Positions 33,375-45,313 of a stretch of DNA of 64,000 nt are shown here, in pieces. The DNA is from Rapana venosa (lineage: Eukaryota; Mollusca; Gastropoda; Neogastropoda; Muricidae). The notes below the pieces were generated by a model that was not told the origin of the DNA, did no database searches, and worked only from the letters and a program-made list of their open reading frames with translations. Position 1 is the stretch's first letter. Every line of letters begins with the position of its first letter. Both the position numbers and the translations under genes were made by a program. Where the stretch lies: NCBI GenBank assembly GCA_028751875.1, contig CM054155.1, positions 54,782,722 through 54,846,721 on the forward strand. The letters run 5' to 3'.

Positions 33375-35087
33375 GTGAGTTCCCAACGTCTGTGCAACAA
33401 GACCATTCAGTTTACCAAAGACTCCTGTCAGGTGACATTTGAGGCCCTCCATGCTACCTTACCTTTGTGGCCATTTGTATTGTATGAAAGGTACTGTGGG
33501 AAATACCATCCTCAAAATATTACCTCTACACTAAAAGAATGTGGAAAAATTAACAACAAAGAAATAAGTGTCCCAGCAGTATTAACTCTTAATTTGACAA
33601 ATGAGCTTTTGAGAACATTTATTCAAGTTTTCTCTAGTGAAGGCAAACTCTGTTCAATTGATGTGCACCATGCTACTGGCACAATACATGTTCAAGGGAA
33701 CGTGTGCCAGGAAATGGTAGAAAAGGAATTTGAAACTTTAAAGCTCATCATAAACGAGCTGGCGGGACAAAGTGTCACCGCAGCAACTGCGACTGATGCC
33801 CTTTATTCTGCAGCGTCCTCGGAGAGAAAACCCTTGACGACCAGCAATGTCAGCCAGCCCAGACAACAGGCAGTGATGCCCTATCTCCTCCCTCTCTTCA
33901 CTTGCCACCCTCCCTTTCCACTTGACCCCACTCCATACTCCCCTCCCCTCGCACCCCCAGGTCTTCACACCTGTTCCGGTTGCTACACCCCCTACCCCGA
34001 CCAGCAATGCAACCATCACCTCCCACCCTCCCCCCAACCTCTCAGCTAATCCTCATCCCTCTCCTTCAACCGCTGCTTTTCCACTGAGGTGGAAAATGCA
34101 ACACCACTACTCTCCCCTGCCACCCCTTCTTCTTCTGTAGACACAGGTATTAGTCAGCCTCTCCTCCCCTCCCCCTCTGTTCCCCCATGCGATCATCAAT
34201 CTCACCACCCTTCCACTCCCATCTCCATCCATTCCACTCTCCACTCCAAAAGCTCTCTAACAACCAAAGACGTGGTACCACAATGCTCACAGGCAAGAAA
34301 CCACACACTCTCCTTCAACTAATAAACGTAGCAACAATAAATATGCTCCAAAAACATTTCCTTGCAGCCAACCTCATTATCTCCAATATGCATAAATAAA
34401 TCAACACACTCAAAACTCAAATGTCACAAATATTTCAACAGACAAAAGTCAACAGCCAGATCATCTCTGAGTCTGAAATAAGAATTTAAAAAACTCCATA
34501 AAGATAATAGAAAGAGACGCATCACAGCAAATGACAGAATTCCAAAACAGCCAAAAAAACCAGCCACATGAATTGAAAGAAATCTGTTCAAAACTACAGT
34601 CATTCAAAGACAGTCAGAAGACAGATACAAACATTCAGTGCAACCAAACATACTCATCACTCCAGCAGTCAGACTGACACCAACACTGAACCACTCACAG
34701 AACAGCACACACAAGTGGAATACAATATAAACACATCCAACAGATACGCTCTTTTGACTGACAGAACCATGACCGACAGTTCCTCACACTCTGTACACAC
34801 ACACTAACAAACAAACGATAACAATTCACCAATTTCACACAAAAACACAAGCAAACAGCCTCTCCTCACAAACACATTGCATCATACACATCCACACTCT
34901 TTCCGCCCTCACCACACACACTCCATTTCCCATTCACAAATTGCCCAGGAGAGCATCCCACCCCCCTTTCCAGTCCCCTAAACGTCCTCCAACAAAAATC
35001 AGTCCCAGAAGAGTGTGACACCTTGTTGATAGGTGACTCAGTGCTGAAGGGTGAGGACGAGATAAAGATGTCAGTAAGCGGCCGGCT
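33375..35087 (+). pseudogene. CR1-type LINE ORF1: N-terminal domain, Pro-rich linker, SGNH start
   Basis: The frame from 33,375 encodes about 224 residues. Residues 1-130 form a globular-looking domain (LSIDVHHATGTIHVQGN-type block near 33,655-33,705, then EKEFETLKLIINEL). A proline-rich linker follows from about 33,870, moving through shifted frames to 34,320. Lys/Gln/Ser-rich sequence with stops fills 34,320-34,980. The frame TLLIGDSVLKGEDEIKMSVSG at 35,021-35,080 is block I of an SGNH-hydrolase fold, with the catalytic-serine motif GDS at 35,032-35,040. Esterase domains of this type occur in ORF1 of CR1-type LINEs. The domain is cut by a SINE at 35,091. Confidence 0.7.
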
Positions 35088-35090
35088 AGG

Positions 35091-35355
35091 TAGGCACCGT
35101 GGTCGAGTGGTTTAGGCGGTCAACTCGTGATCCAGAGGTCGCGGGTTCGATCCCCGCTCGGCTCGATGTTGTGTCCTTGGGAAAGACACTTTACTCCTAT
35201 TTTCCTCACTCCACCCAGGTGTACAAGTGGGTACCAGCTCTGCTGGGGAAGTATCTGGCGACAGACTAGCGTCCTGTCACAGGGGTGGTGAAAAAACCAT
35301 CAGTTCGCTTAACGCTACAGAAACCGGGATAAGCTCCGGCTCTATGGGCTGCCTC
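35091..35355 (+). mobile_element. tRNA-derived SINE in the ORF1 esterase domain
   Basis: The head is nearly canonical: A box TGGTCGAGTGG at 35,100-35,110 and B box GGTTCGATCCC at 35,144-35,154. A conserved-looking core follows (gtgtccttgggaaagacact, 35,173-35,192), then ggtgtacaagtgggtacc (35,217-35,234) and a terminal block gctacagaaaccgggataag (35,313-35,332). The D-arm looks Ser/Leu-tRNA-like. The core resembles domains shared among invertebrate SINEs, but I cannot name which. The right border is uncertain and no TSD was found. Confidence 0.85.
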
Positions 35356-35479
35356 TCTCGCACATTCAGCGCGTCACCTTTCACGTGGCCATCAACAGCT
35401 GTAATGCAGGGCCCATCACAACAGTAGAGTAGACCAAACTGATCAACCTGATAATACAAGTCTTCCTCCATGCCACTCT

Positions 35480-35800
35480 ACAGGCCTCCTCCATCCTCCC
35501 TCCCTTCAGACGACATCCTGCAGGCAATAGAGGGTTATGTTCATTGACAACACCCCATCCTTCATCCCAAGGGCTGGAACTCTTAAAAAGTTACTATACC
35601 AAGATGCTCTACATCCCAGCCCCCAGGGTAACAGAATGCTTGCCCTCAACATTCGTTTTCCTGGAAACCATCCAACTGTGCCACCAGCCGTGAAGCCTGA
35701 GACTAACCACCGACCTTATGCAGACCACTACAACACAGTCAGCTACGCCCAGGCAGAGAAAGGTGTGAGACGTACACAGCCTGCTGCCTTCAACAAATGA
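35480..35800 (+). pseudogene. CR1-type LINE ORF1: SGNH esterase C-terminal block
   Basis: VMFIDNTPSFIPRAG, then LLYQDALHPSPQGNRML (DALH at 35,603-35,614) gives the Asp-x-x-His pair of SGNH hydrolases with the usual downstream G-N. The serine block lies about 0.57 kb upstream, beyond the SINE. The frame closes at a TGA at 35,798-35,800. Confidence 0.7.
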
Positions 35801-35999
35801 CAACTTCTCCACCCCCACCCCACCTTGTGACCAACGACAATAGGACACTAATCCATGACACATACTTTCCCCTTTCTAAGCCCAGGAACCTCCAATGTTC
35901 AGAAGTCGCCAGTGTGTTAGGGAGTCATCAGCACTCCCTCTACAACACACAACCACTAGTTAATGTGCATTCTGAACTACTTAGATATTTGACTAAGCA

Positions 36000-36562
<563 letters not shown>

Positions 36563-36573
36563 TCTCTCTCTCT

Positions 36574-37257
36574 AATACTTCCTCTCACCTCTCCTTTTTT
36601 TCTCAGTAAATCAAATGATGTTGATCAATGCCATGATGCTGTGTGGTTTATAAAGCATTATGCTTGACTGAAAAAAATTGCCTTTTGTGACTAGCAGCTA
36701 TATCCAGACACCAATACTTTAGCAACAGAACAGTTGTGTTAGTGACAGTTAATTTTTTAATTTTGATTTTTCAAGAAATCTATTTTTTATTATTGTTTCT
36801 TTTTCTTGTGCTTGTTATCTTCCTTGTTTTAGAGCTTTATATAAATATGTGTATTGTGTAAGTGATTGCTATTGATTTAGAAAATAAGATTGCAGTGTCA
36901 CATTATTAAAATACTCTACGCTTTCGCGTATGTGTGGTATACTTTGATCTCCATTTAGTGTATACAATATAAACAGGAATGAATTTATCCACTGTGTTGT
37001 TTTAACAGATTGACTTCTTGCAGATCCAGAGCTGCGTTACTATATCCTGTCTTTTGAAATTGTCTTTTAGTACTGTTCCGTTTTTATTGGTGTTTTTTTA
37101 AAATTCTCTTGTTTGATTACTGAATTGAAAACCTAATAAACGGGTCTTCTGTTTTGATAGATTACTTAAACGTACAGAACAAGAAAAATTATATATAAAT
37201 AAGCAAATCAATCCTGACATATATTATATCTCTAACTTTAGACAAGTGGCCAACACA
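36574..37257. other. AT-rich spacer between ORF1 and ORF2
   Basis: AT-rich, no coding motif. It lies between two parts that could belong to one CR1-type LINE, but whether they were one element is not proven. Confidence 0.4.
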
Positions 37258-39954
37258 ACAAGGCCTCCGTGTAGGCTACCTGAATATCAACAGCGCAGCA
37301 AACAACAAAGATGACATTGCAACCATACTATACAACAGCCGGAATCAGTTTCTCTTGTTTTGCCTAGCTGAATCCCGACTTTCTCTTCATATAACATATG
37401 CATACATGAATATTCTAGGGTATCAAATCTTCCGTGAGAATCCATACAAACCCTAGTTTACTGGCTACTTACATATATAGCCTCCTCGCTCGGTTGTAAA
37501 ATAATATATAACCTTGATGTTTATGACATTGAATCCGTGTGGATAGAAATCAAATTAAAACACAATAGACCAATATTAATTGGATTCATATACAGAAATC
37601 CTTCAGAAACCACATACTGGCTAGAAAAATTCAATTCCCTTATGGATGAGGTAATGCTTCTAAACTATGAAACAATTATTCTTGGGGATTTCAAAAAAAT
37701 CTTTTTAAAGTCTAAACCAAAATGTAGTCACAACATTACTTTGTTTGGGCTAGAACTGATAGATAGACCAACTCGGATAACAAATAACTCTAGAACATTA
37801 ATGGATCATATCTACACTACTACAAAACACATAACAAAAAAATGTGCTCACTCATGTGGCTGCAGTGATCATATTCCAGTGTGCTTTACTTAGTTTAAGA
37901 ATTTATCAAAATACGTAAAATAGGGCATAAAACTTTTTTTTTACAGAAAATTTAAAAACTTTAACGAGCAAGATTATCTTTTAGACTTGACTAACACGCA
38001 ATTCCATGACATCTATCAAATCAAAGACCCTAACGAAGCTACTGAATTTTGGATTAGCACACTTAATTAAGTGTGTGATAATCATGCCCCCTTCATAAAA
38101 AAAGAGTTAAAGAAAAAAATCAATCCCCTTGGACAACAAAAGATAGAGAATCTAAAATACACCTAAGAGACTATTTGAAAATACACGGTTCAAAAGAGCA
38201 ATTCAGAGCACAAAGAAATAAAGTAACTTCACTTAGACGCAAATCAAAACGTGATTACTTTCAAAAGTTATTAATAACAACTACCGACTCTCGCCAAGTA
38301 TGGAAAGCCACGAATACATTATGTAATAAACCTATATACAGAAAAATCAACAGACATTTAAAAACATATCAGCTGATGAATTGAACAACCACTTCTCAAA
38401 CATTGCTACCAAAGTAATATCAAATGACAAGTCAAATGAAAACGATCTGGCAAATCAAAAGAAATAAAATTCCCATTTACACTACTGCCAATGACAATCA
38501 CAGACGTGTTGGAAAGCCTAACTCTTCAAAAGAGTTCCAGAACACGTGATCTAGACAATCTAGATGGAAGAAAAATGAAACTTTCTGGTCAAGTTATTGC
38601 TGGAACACTGACACATTTGTATAACTTGTGCATAGAAACAACAACTTTTCTGCCATATGTAAAAGGGCAAAAATCATACCAGTCTACAAATCAGGTTATT
38701 CTGCTTGTCCTTCAAGTTACAGACCAATTTCAATTATGTTTGTCTTATTAAACCCATCGAAAAAGCATATACAAAATCTGTATATTCTTACTTTGTAAAC
38801 AACAATCTATTAAATGAAGATCAGTCAGGTTTTCGTAAAAACTATTCATGTCTCACAGATCTACACAAACTACGGACAGTCTCCTACACAATATCAATGA
38901 AAATAAATGCACGGGTTTTCTTTTTTGTTCACTTTTAAAAGCCTTTGATGTAATCAATCACTCCCTGTTATAGCGTAAACTTCACTTGTATAAAGTAACA
39001 CCAGAAATGATAAATCTTTTGAAAAGCATTTTGTCAAATAGACAGCAGCTAGTAACTGCAGATAATTAAACATCAGAATCGGTACCTATTAAGCACGGAA
39101 CAACACAAGGGTCAATATTGGGTCCTCTTCTATTTTCAATCTATGTAAACGACTCATCCCAATTTCTAGAATAAAGCTGTGACATGTTTGCTGATGTCAC
39201 ATTTCTCTATTGTAGTGATTCCGACTCCCACAGACTTACACTCAAACTTCAAAACAGTATTGACAAATTGGTTACATGGACTCAGCTAAACTATATGTCC
39301 CTAAATACACAAAAACCTAAGTGTATGTATGTACTAGCAAGACAAAAGAGACAAAAATGAAAGATAAATTCCAACCTCTGTTGACAGGTAAAAAAGTAAG
39401 TGGTAAAGTTGACTCCCACAGAAATCTGGGTGTAATTATCGACAAAAATCTTACTTGGACTGACCACTTGATGGCATTAGGAAAACGTCTCGCTTACAAG
39501 CTACTTCAGTTATCAAAAATAAAACATTTTCTGGATAACCACTCTCGCAAACTCTTTTTTTGTGGCCATATATTGCCTATGGTCGGCTATGTTTCATCTC
39601 TTTGTGACAGGTGCAGTGAATTTAAAAAAAAAAGAATTCATCGATTATATAAAAGAGAACTGAAACTTGTTCTATTAAAATCAAGCTCCCTAACCATCAA
39701 CAATTATAAGCAAACAAATATTCTAACCTTAAAAAACAGACTATCTAAATAAAGCTCTATTTGTACAGAAAGTTATCAATGAAAATGTCCCTCCAAAGAT
39801 CACCAATAGCTTCAAAGTCAATGAACACAGACATAATTATCTACTAACATTTCCAAGAAATAATCTTGACAAAACAAGGTTCTTATACTCAGGTAGTGAT
39901 TTATGGAACAAACTCTTAAAACGCTTCAAATGTATCAAAAACAAAAATCAGTTC
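37258..39954 (+). pseudogene. CR1/jockey-type LINE ORF2: endonuclease and RT
   Basis: The plus-strand frame from about 37,258: GLRVGYLNINSAANNKDD (metal-binding Asn) and FCLAESRLSLH (catalytic Glu) near 37,350-37,385. A stop follows at 37,456, then ESVWIEIKLK and PILIGFIYRNPSETTYW. LGDFKKIF follows at 37,682, where the usual GDFN Asn is Lys. DHIYTTTKHI and SDHIPVCF (37,867-37,890) close the endonuclease. RT: a KAFDVINHSLL block near 38,940-38,970, HGTTQGSILGPLLFSIYVND (39,097-39,155), and FADVTFLYC at 39,187 where the second catalytic Asp is Val. KVDSHRNLGVIIDKNLTWTDH (39,406-39,468) and a KKRIHRLYKRELKL C-terminus follow. More than eight stops or shifts. Confidence 0.85.
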
Positions 39955-39971
39955 AAGATACAGCTAAAAAG
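39955..39971. repeat. 17-bp target-site duplication, left copy
   Basis: AAGATACAGCTAAAAAG here and at 40,607-40,623. Excising 39,972-40,606 and one copy lets the host ORF2 continue in frame: NQFKIQLK | SHLMHKCLEIHL, ending at a stop near 40,660. Confidence 0.93.
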
Positions 39972-40606
39972 AAAGAAAGAAGGTGATAGAATGTGAACAA
40001 GGGAAGATAGAAGTGGTAGACGAATTCTGCTGCCTGGGAGAGATGATGAGCTGCGAAGCAAAATCTGAGTTAGCTGTGAGAACCAGGATTGCGAGTGCTT
40101 GGAAGAAATGGAAAGAATTGGCAAGTCTGCTTGGAAATCAGAAAATCCCACTGGAGAGACGCTGTCTGATATATAAGGCCTGCATCAGACCTGTTTTCTT
40201 GTATGGTTCAGAGACGTGGGTTTTCACAAAAACCGTCGAATGTTTGTTGAAGAGCTATGAAAATTGAATGCTACACCACATGACAAAGATCAAATGGGAA
40301 GACAGGATCACGAATGAAGAACTATGGAGAATGTGCAAAGTTGATACTCTGGTCTGTAGCTATAGTACCAATAGACTGCGATGGTTTGGGAACGTTCAAC
40401 GGAAATCAGACCACCACATCATAAAAAGAGCAATGAACTTCGTAGTGGATGGAAAGAGACCAAAGGGAAGACCTAGCAAAACCTGGGCTGCCTGTATTGC
40501 AGATGATCTTAGAGAAAGGGGGAAGCTCAAAACAGAGAGATATTGAAAAGGCTCATCAATATCAAACCTCCCCCGGAAGAAACATGATAAAAAAAGGAAG
40601 AAGAAG
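39972..40606 (+). mobile_element. 5'-truncated RTE-like LINE, 0.63 kb, with TSD
   Basis: Encodes only the C-terminal part of an RT protein: EVVDEFCCLGEMMSC, RTRIASAWKKWKELASLLGN, YKACIRPVFLYGSETW, a stop, then MTKIKWEDRITNEELWRM, LRWFGNVQRK and KRPKGRPSKTWAACIADDL. It ends in a (GAA)n-like tail (ggaagaagaagaag). The 17-bp perfect TSD and only one internal stop suggest a fairly recent insertion compared with its host. Confidence 0.88.
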
Positions 40607-40843
40607 AAGATACAGCTAAAAAGCCATTTAATGCACAAATGCCTAGAAATTCACTTATAAGGTAAATCAACCATACTTAAATTTATCAGCACTTTCTGCA
40701 TTTCTTAAATTAATTTCAAGTATGTCTTACCGACTGGAAATTCTACACAGTCACCCGTTTCATGGGTGTGTAGGGAGGGGGAGGTGGGAAAGAGGCACCC
40801 TTATTGAGCAAAAAAGTGAGAGTAATCTATATTAGGTCGTGTA

Positions 40844-42046
40844 CAATCAGGAGTTGTCATAGTCCTACACTGAAGAAGGAATCAGGAGTTATCAGTGTCT
40901 TACTCTAAGAAGAAAGTAGGAATTATCAGTGTCCTACATTAAGAGGTACTCAGGAGATATCAGTGTCCTACACTAAGAAGAAATCAGGAGTCACCAGCGT
41001 CCTTATAAAACGGAATCAGGAGTTACAAGTGTCCTACACTAAAGAAGAAATCACGAGTTATCCTAGTCCTACAACGAAAACGGAAATCAGCAGTTATCAG
41101 TGTCCTACAATGAGAAAGGAATCAGGAGTTATCAGTGTCCTACACTAAGAGGGACTCGGGAGTTATCAGTGTTCTACACTAAGAAGGAATCAGGAGTTGT
41201 CAGTGTCCTACACTGAAGAAGAAATCAGGAGATACCAGTGTCCTACACTCAGAAGGAATCAAAAGTTGTCATTGTTCTACAATGAAGAAGGAATCAGAAC
41301 ATATCAGTGTCCTACACTAAGAGGGAATCAGGAGTTATCAGTGTCCTACACTAAGAAGGAATCAGGATTTACCAGTGTCCTACATTAAGAGAGACTTGGG
41401 AGTTATCAGTGTTCTACACTGAAGAAGGAATCAGGAGTTATCAGTGTCCTACACTGAAGAAGGAATTAGGAGTTACCAGTGTCTTACACTAAAAGAGACT
41501 CAGGAGTTACCATTGTCTTACACTGGAGAAGGAATCAGGAGTTATCCTTGTCCTACACTAAGAAGAAATCAAGAGTTGCCATTGTTCTACACTGAAGAAG
41601 GAATCAGGAGTTATCAGTGTCCTACACTAAAACGGAATCAGGAGTTATCAGTGTCCTATACAAAGAGGGACTCAGCAGTTATCAGTGTCCTACACTAAGA
41701 AGGAATCAGGAGTTACCAGTTTCCTAAACTTAGAGGGACTCAGGAGTTATCAGCGTCCTACACAGAAAAATGAATCAGTAATTATCAGTGTCCTATTCTA
41801 AGAAAGAATCGAAAGGTATCATTGTCCTACAATGAAGAAGGAATCAGGAGTTGTCAGTGTCCTGCACTGAAGAAGGAATGAGGAGTTATCAGTGTCCTAC
41901 ACTAAGAAGGAATCAGGAGTTACCACTGTCCTACACTAAGAGGGACTCAGGAGTTCTCAGTGTCCGACACAAAGAAGAAATCAGAAGATACCAGTGTTCT
42001 ACAATGAAGAAGGAATCAGGATTTATCAGTGTCCTACAGTAAAAAA
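40844..42046. repeat. 34-35 bp minisatellite, block 1 (about 35 units)
   Basis: Units contain AGGAGTTATCAGTGTCCTAC followed by ACTAAGAAGGAATC or the one-base-longer ACTGAAGAAGGAATC. Variants alternate (ggactcagg, aaaagagactc, aatgaagaagg). There are no unique spacers, so this is not CRISPR. A 34-bp period cycles through all reading frames, which is why short repetitive frames with a YQCPTLRRNQEL-like peptide appear. Confidence 0.95.
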
Positions 42047-42787
42047 ACGAATTATGAATTTTTTTTCAGATTGTTCAGCCCTGTTTTTACCCTATATCTG
42101 TCGAAGTCTCTCACTCTATTTCTCACTGTGTCTAATCGTGATGGCTTTGATTTCATGCATGCAAGTGTTTGCACGCGCGTATGTGCGCGCATGTGTGTCG
42201 TGTGTGTGTTTGTATGTGTATGCATGGGTTTGTGGGGGATGAGGGTAGGTGGGGGGGAGTGTCTGTTTTTTGTTTTGTTTTTTGTTTTGATTTGGGTTTT
42301 TTACATTTCTACATCTTTACTTCATCTTTTTTTCGCACCACAATCCAGCTTTTTTATTTCTGTTTTTTTTCTTCTTTAACAGGAACCCTTTCCAAGAGAA
42401 CGTGACCTAATTATGTGCAATGGCTATAATTAATGGCGCCTTCGCTATTATTCTCTCCATCATTATTTTGGTTTGTCTATGAAAGTTGGTGTGACAGAAA
42501 TTAAGCAATGGTTCCTGTAGAATGTAGAGGGTACTTTGATATGTAGCCCGGGTTTGTGTGAGGTTTTTTTTTAACCATTCTCAATCAGTTTTGATTTTTC
42601 TCCATTTGTTTTAAAGAGTATCACATTATTTATTTCTTTAACTTGGCACCCGGACATGATGTATACATATATCGATATTTTTATTGATGGTTTTTTTTTT
42701 AAGTTTTGTACTCTTGGTTTCTTATAATATTTTTTTTAATATATCTCTCTGTAACGAAGCTCACGGTCAAAGATAATGATAATGTAA
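42047..42787. mobile_element. Insert splitting the minisatellite
   Basis: Non-repetitive 0.74-kb block between two parts of the same array. Its first 370 bases (from cagattgttcagcc through tctttaacaggaaccc to ctaatt) recur at 44,953-45,313. It ends at aatgataatgtaaag where the array resumes. It is probably a transposed or retroposed segment, but no RT or tRNA-like box was found. Confidence 0.6.
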
Positions 42788-43397
42788 AGTTATCAGTGTC
42801 CTACAATGAGGGAGGAATCATGACTTATCAGTGTGCTACAATGAAGAAGGAATCAGGAGTAACAAGAGTCCTTCACTAAGAAGGAATGAAGAGTTATCAT
42901 TGTCCTACGCTAAAAAGCAATCAGCCATTATCAGTGTCTTACACTAAAAGGGACTAAGCAGTTATCAGTGTCCTACACTAAGAATGAATCAGGGGTTACC
43001 AGTGTCCCACACTAAGAGCGCCTCAGGAGTTATCAGTGTCTTACACTATGATGGAATCAGGAGCTACCAGTGTCCTACACTAAGAGGCACTCAGGAGTTA
43101 TCAGTGTCCTACAATGAAGAAGGAATCAGGCCTTATCATTGTCCTAAACTGAAGAAGTAATCAGAAGTTATCAGTGTCTTACACTAAAGAAGGTATCAGG
43201 AGTTATCAGTGTCCTACACTAAGAAATTAGAAGTTATCAGTGTCCTACACTGAAGAAGTAATCAGGAATCACCTGTGTCCTACACTAAGTTGGAATCAGG
43301 AGTTACCAGTGTCCTACACTAACGAAGAAATCAAGAGTTATCCTTGTCCTACACTGAAAAAGGAATCAGGAGTTATCAGTGTCCTACTCTAAGAAGG
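42788..43397. repeat. Minisatellite, block 2 (about 18 units)
   Basis: Continuation of the 34-35 bp array. It ends abruptly at 43,397, where LINE coding sequence starts in the middle of a codon run (caggattcaaaccaggtcga). Confidence 0.95.
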
Positions 43398-44212
43398 CAG
43401 GATTCAAACCAGGTCGAAGCACTGTCGAGCAGATCTTCAACATCAGAATGCTCATAGAGAATGCATCTCCAACATCAACTACAGCTCTACAACAACTTCA
43501 TTGACTTCAAGGCCTTCGATCAAGTGTGGCAAGAAGCTCTGTGGCAAGTCATGAGAGACTATAACTTCGACGAGGACCTGATTCAAGTCATCCAGGCGCT
43601 GTATGACAGCTCCCACAGTGCAGTCCTCATGGGTGGAGAAATTGGGGGGTTCTTCCGGACTTCAGTTGGAGTTCGACAAGGCTGCCCGCTATCCCCCGTT
43701 CTTTTCAACGTGTTCCTGGAGAACATCATGCAGGAGGCCCTCCTTGACTTCAAGACCACAATCACAATAGGAGGAAGGCCAGTATGCAGTCTTCGATTCG
43801 CAGACGATATTGATCTCATGGGCCGCAGTGAAAAAGAACTCCAGGATCTCACCACCAGACTGGAAACATCAGCCAATGCCCACGGTATGGAGATCAGCAC
43901 GGAAAAGAGCAAGATCCTAGTGAACAGTACCACACCAACCACTCCCACCAGCATCAAGATGAGTGGCGAGACACTAGCGGAGGTGGAAACTTTCAAGTAC
44001 CTTGGAGCAGTCATCACCCAAGAAGGTACGAGCACACAAGAGGTGAAGATCAGACTTGCTGTGGCACTCTCCTCCATGACTAAGCTGGCGAAAGTGTAGA
44101 GAAACCATAACATCAGAACCCACACTGAGGTCAGACTGTACAAGGCACTCGTCACATCCATTGCCTTGTACAGCTGTGAAGCATGGACACTTACTGACGG
44201 CAACTAGAACGG
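43398..44212 (+). mobile_element. RTE-like LINE RT fragment
   Basis: AGFKPGRSTVEQIFNIRMLIE at the left edge, then DQVWQEALWQVMRDYNFDED, GVRQGCPLSPVLFNVFLENI (43,668-43,730), LRFADDIDLMGRSEKELQDL (about 43,790-43,850) and STEKSKILVNST. SSMTKLAKV leads to a stop at 44,097. The same frame continues to TSIALYSCEAWTLTDG at 44,200. Very close to the 1-2 kb LINE, but with an intact palm region over 210 codons. Both ends are cut within coding sequence. Confidence 0.88.
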
Positions 44213-44943
44213 CAGTGGCGGAAGTCAAAAACCGAAATCAACAAACAGCTTTTCCGAAAACAAATAAACAAAGTCAAACTCTCAATCCATTCAGCAAAGA
44301 AAGACTACTACTCTTCCCAAGTTCTCTGTGCTACATCCATAAAATCTCTTTTTTCCCTCACCTCAAATCTCCTTGGATCTCCAAAAACAACTCCTCTGCC
44401 TAGTACCCACAGCCTGTCTGAACTTCCATCCGTATTTTCTGCCTTCTTCTCAGACAAAGTTCGAAACATACGCTCAGACTGGATCAGACTCAATTCCAGC
44501 CTGCACCTCCTGATCCCCAGTTCACTGGCACTCCTCTCTTTTCCTTCCATCCCACAAGTGAAAAAGAAATCATGACAATTTTGAAGGAAATGATTATAAA
44601 ATCATGCGACCTTGATCCCATACCTGCTCCTGTTTTCTCACAATGCCTTCCACAACTTGTACCTATTATCACTAAAATAGTAAACTCATCTCTTGTGTCA
44701 GGAAATTTTCCATCAGCTCTTAAAACAGCAGTAGTCACACCTCTACTGAAAAAGCACGACCTCGATCCCAACATTCTGAAGACTTATAGGCCTGTCTCAA
44801 ACTTACCCTTTGTCTCTAAAGTACTAGAAAAAGTCGTTCTCAAACGGCTCAACAGTCACCTTCATTCCAATGATCTTCTTCCCACTTTTCAATCTGCCTA
44901 TCACCCCAACCACAGCACCGAAACCACCCTAGTTCACACTACA
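44213..44943 (+). mobile_element. CR1/L2-like LINE fragment
   Basis: Starts with basic linker sequence, then through a frame change KEIMTILKEMIIKSCDLDP. IPAPVFSQCLPQLVPIITK, NSSLVSGNFPSALKTAVVTP, LKTYRPVSNLPFVSKVLEKV and HPNHSTETTLVHT follow at 44,570-44,940. These are RT blocks 0-2 of CR1/L2-type elements, open for 120 codons. The catalytic part is absent because the copy is cut at 44,943. Confidence 0.85.
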
Positions 44944-45313
44944 GTACAAAAAAGAATTAGGATTTTTTTTTCAGATTGTTCAGCCTTGTTCTTCACCCTA
45001 GATCTGTCGAAGTCTCTCACTCTATTTCTCACTGTGTCTATACGTGATGGTTTTGCTTTCATGCATGTGAGTGTGTGCACGAGGGCATGTGCGCGCATGT
45101 GTGTCGTGTGTGTGTTTGTATGTGTGTGTATGGGTTTGTGGGGGGGGGGGGGGTAGGTGGGGGAGAGTGTCTGTTTTTGTTTGTTTTTTGTTTTGTTTTT
45201 TACACTTCTGAATCTTTACTTCTCTTTTTTTCCCACCACAATCCAGCTTTTTTTTATTCCGTTTTTTTTCTTCTTTAACAGGAAAACCCTTTCCAAGAGA
45301 ACGGGGCCTAATT
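44944..45313. repeat. Second copy of the 42.05-42.41 kb segment
   Basis: Shares cagattgttcagcc, tctgtcgaagtctctcactc, ggtttgtgggggg and tctttaacaggaaaaccc with the minisatellite insert. It is joined on the left to a CR1/L2-like fragment and on the right to the large duplicated segment. Confidence 0.75.

Noticed and set aside
35091..35165. Functional tRNA gene
   Set aside because: A and B boxes are good, but the acceptor stem does not pair well and the head continues into a SINE core.
40844..43397. CRISPR-like array
   Set aside because: Units are contiguous with no unique spacers, unit lengths vary by one base, and the sequence context is animal.
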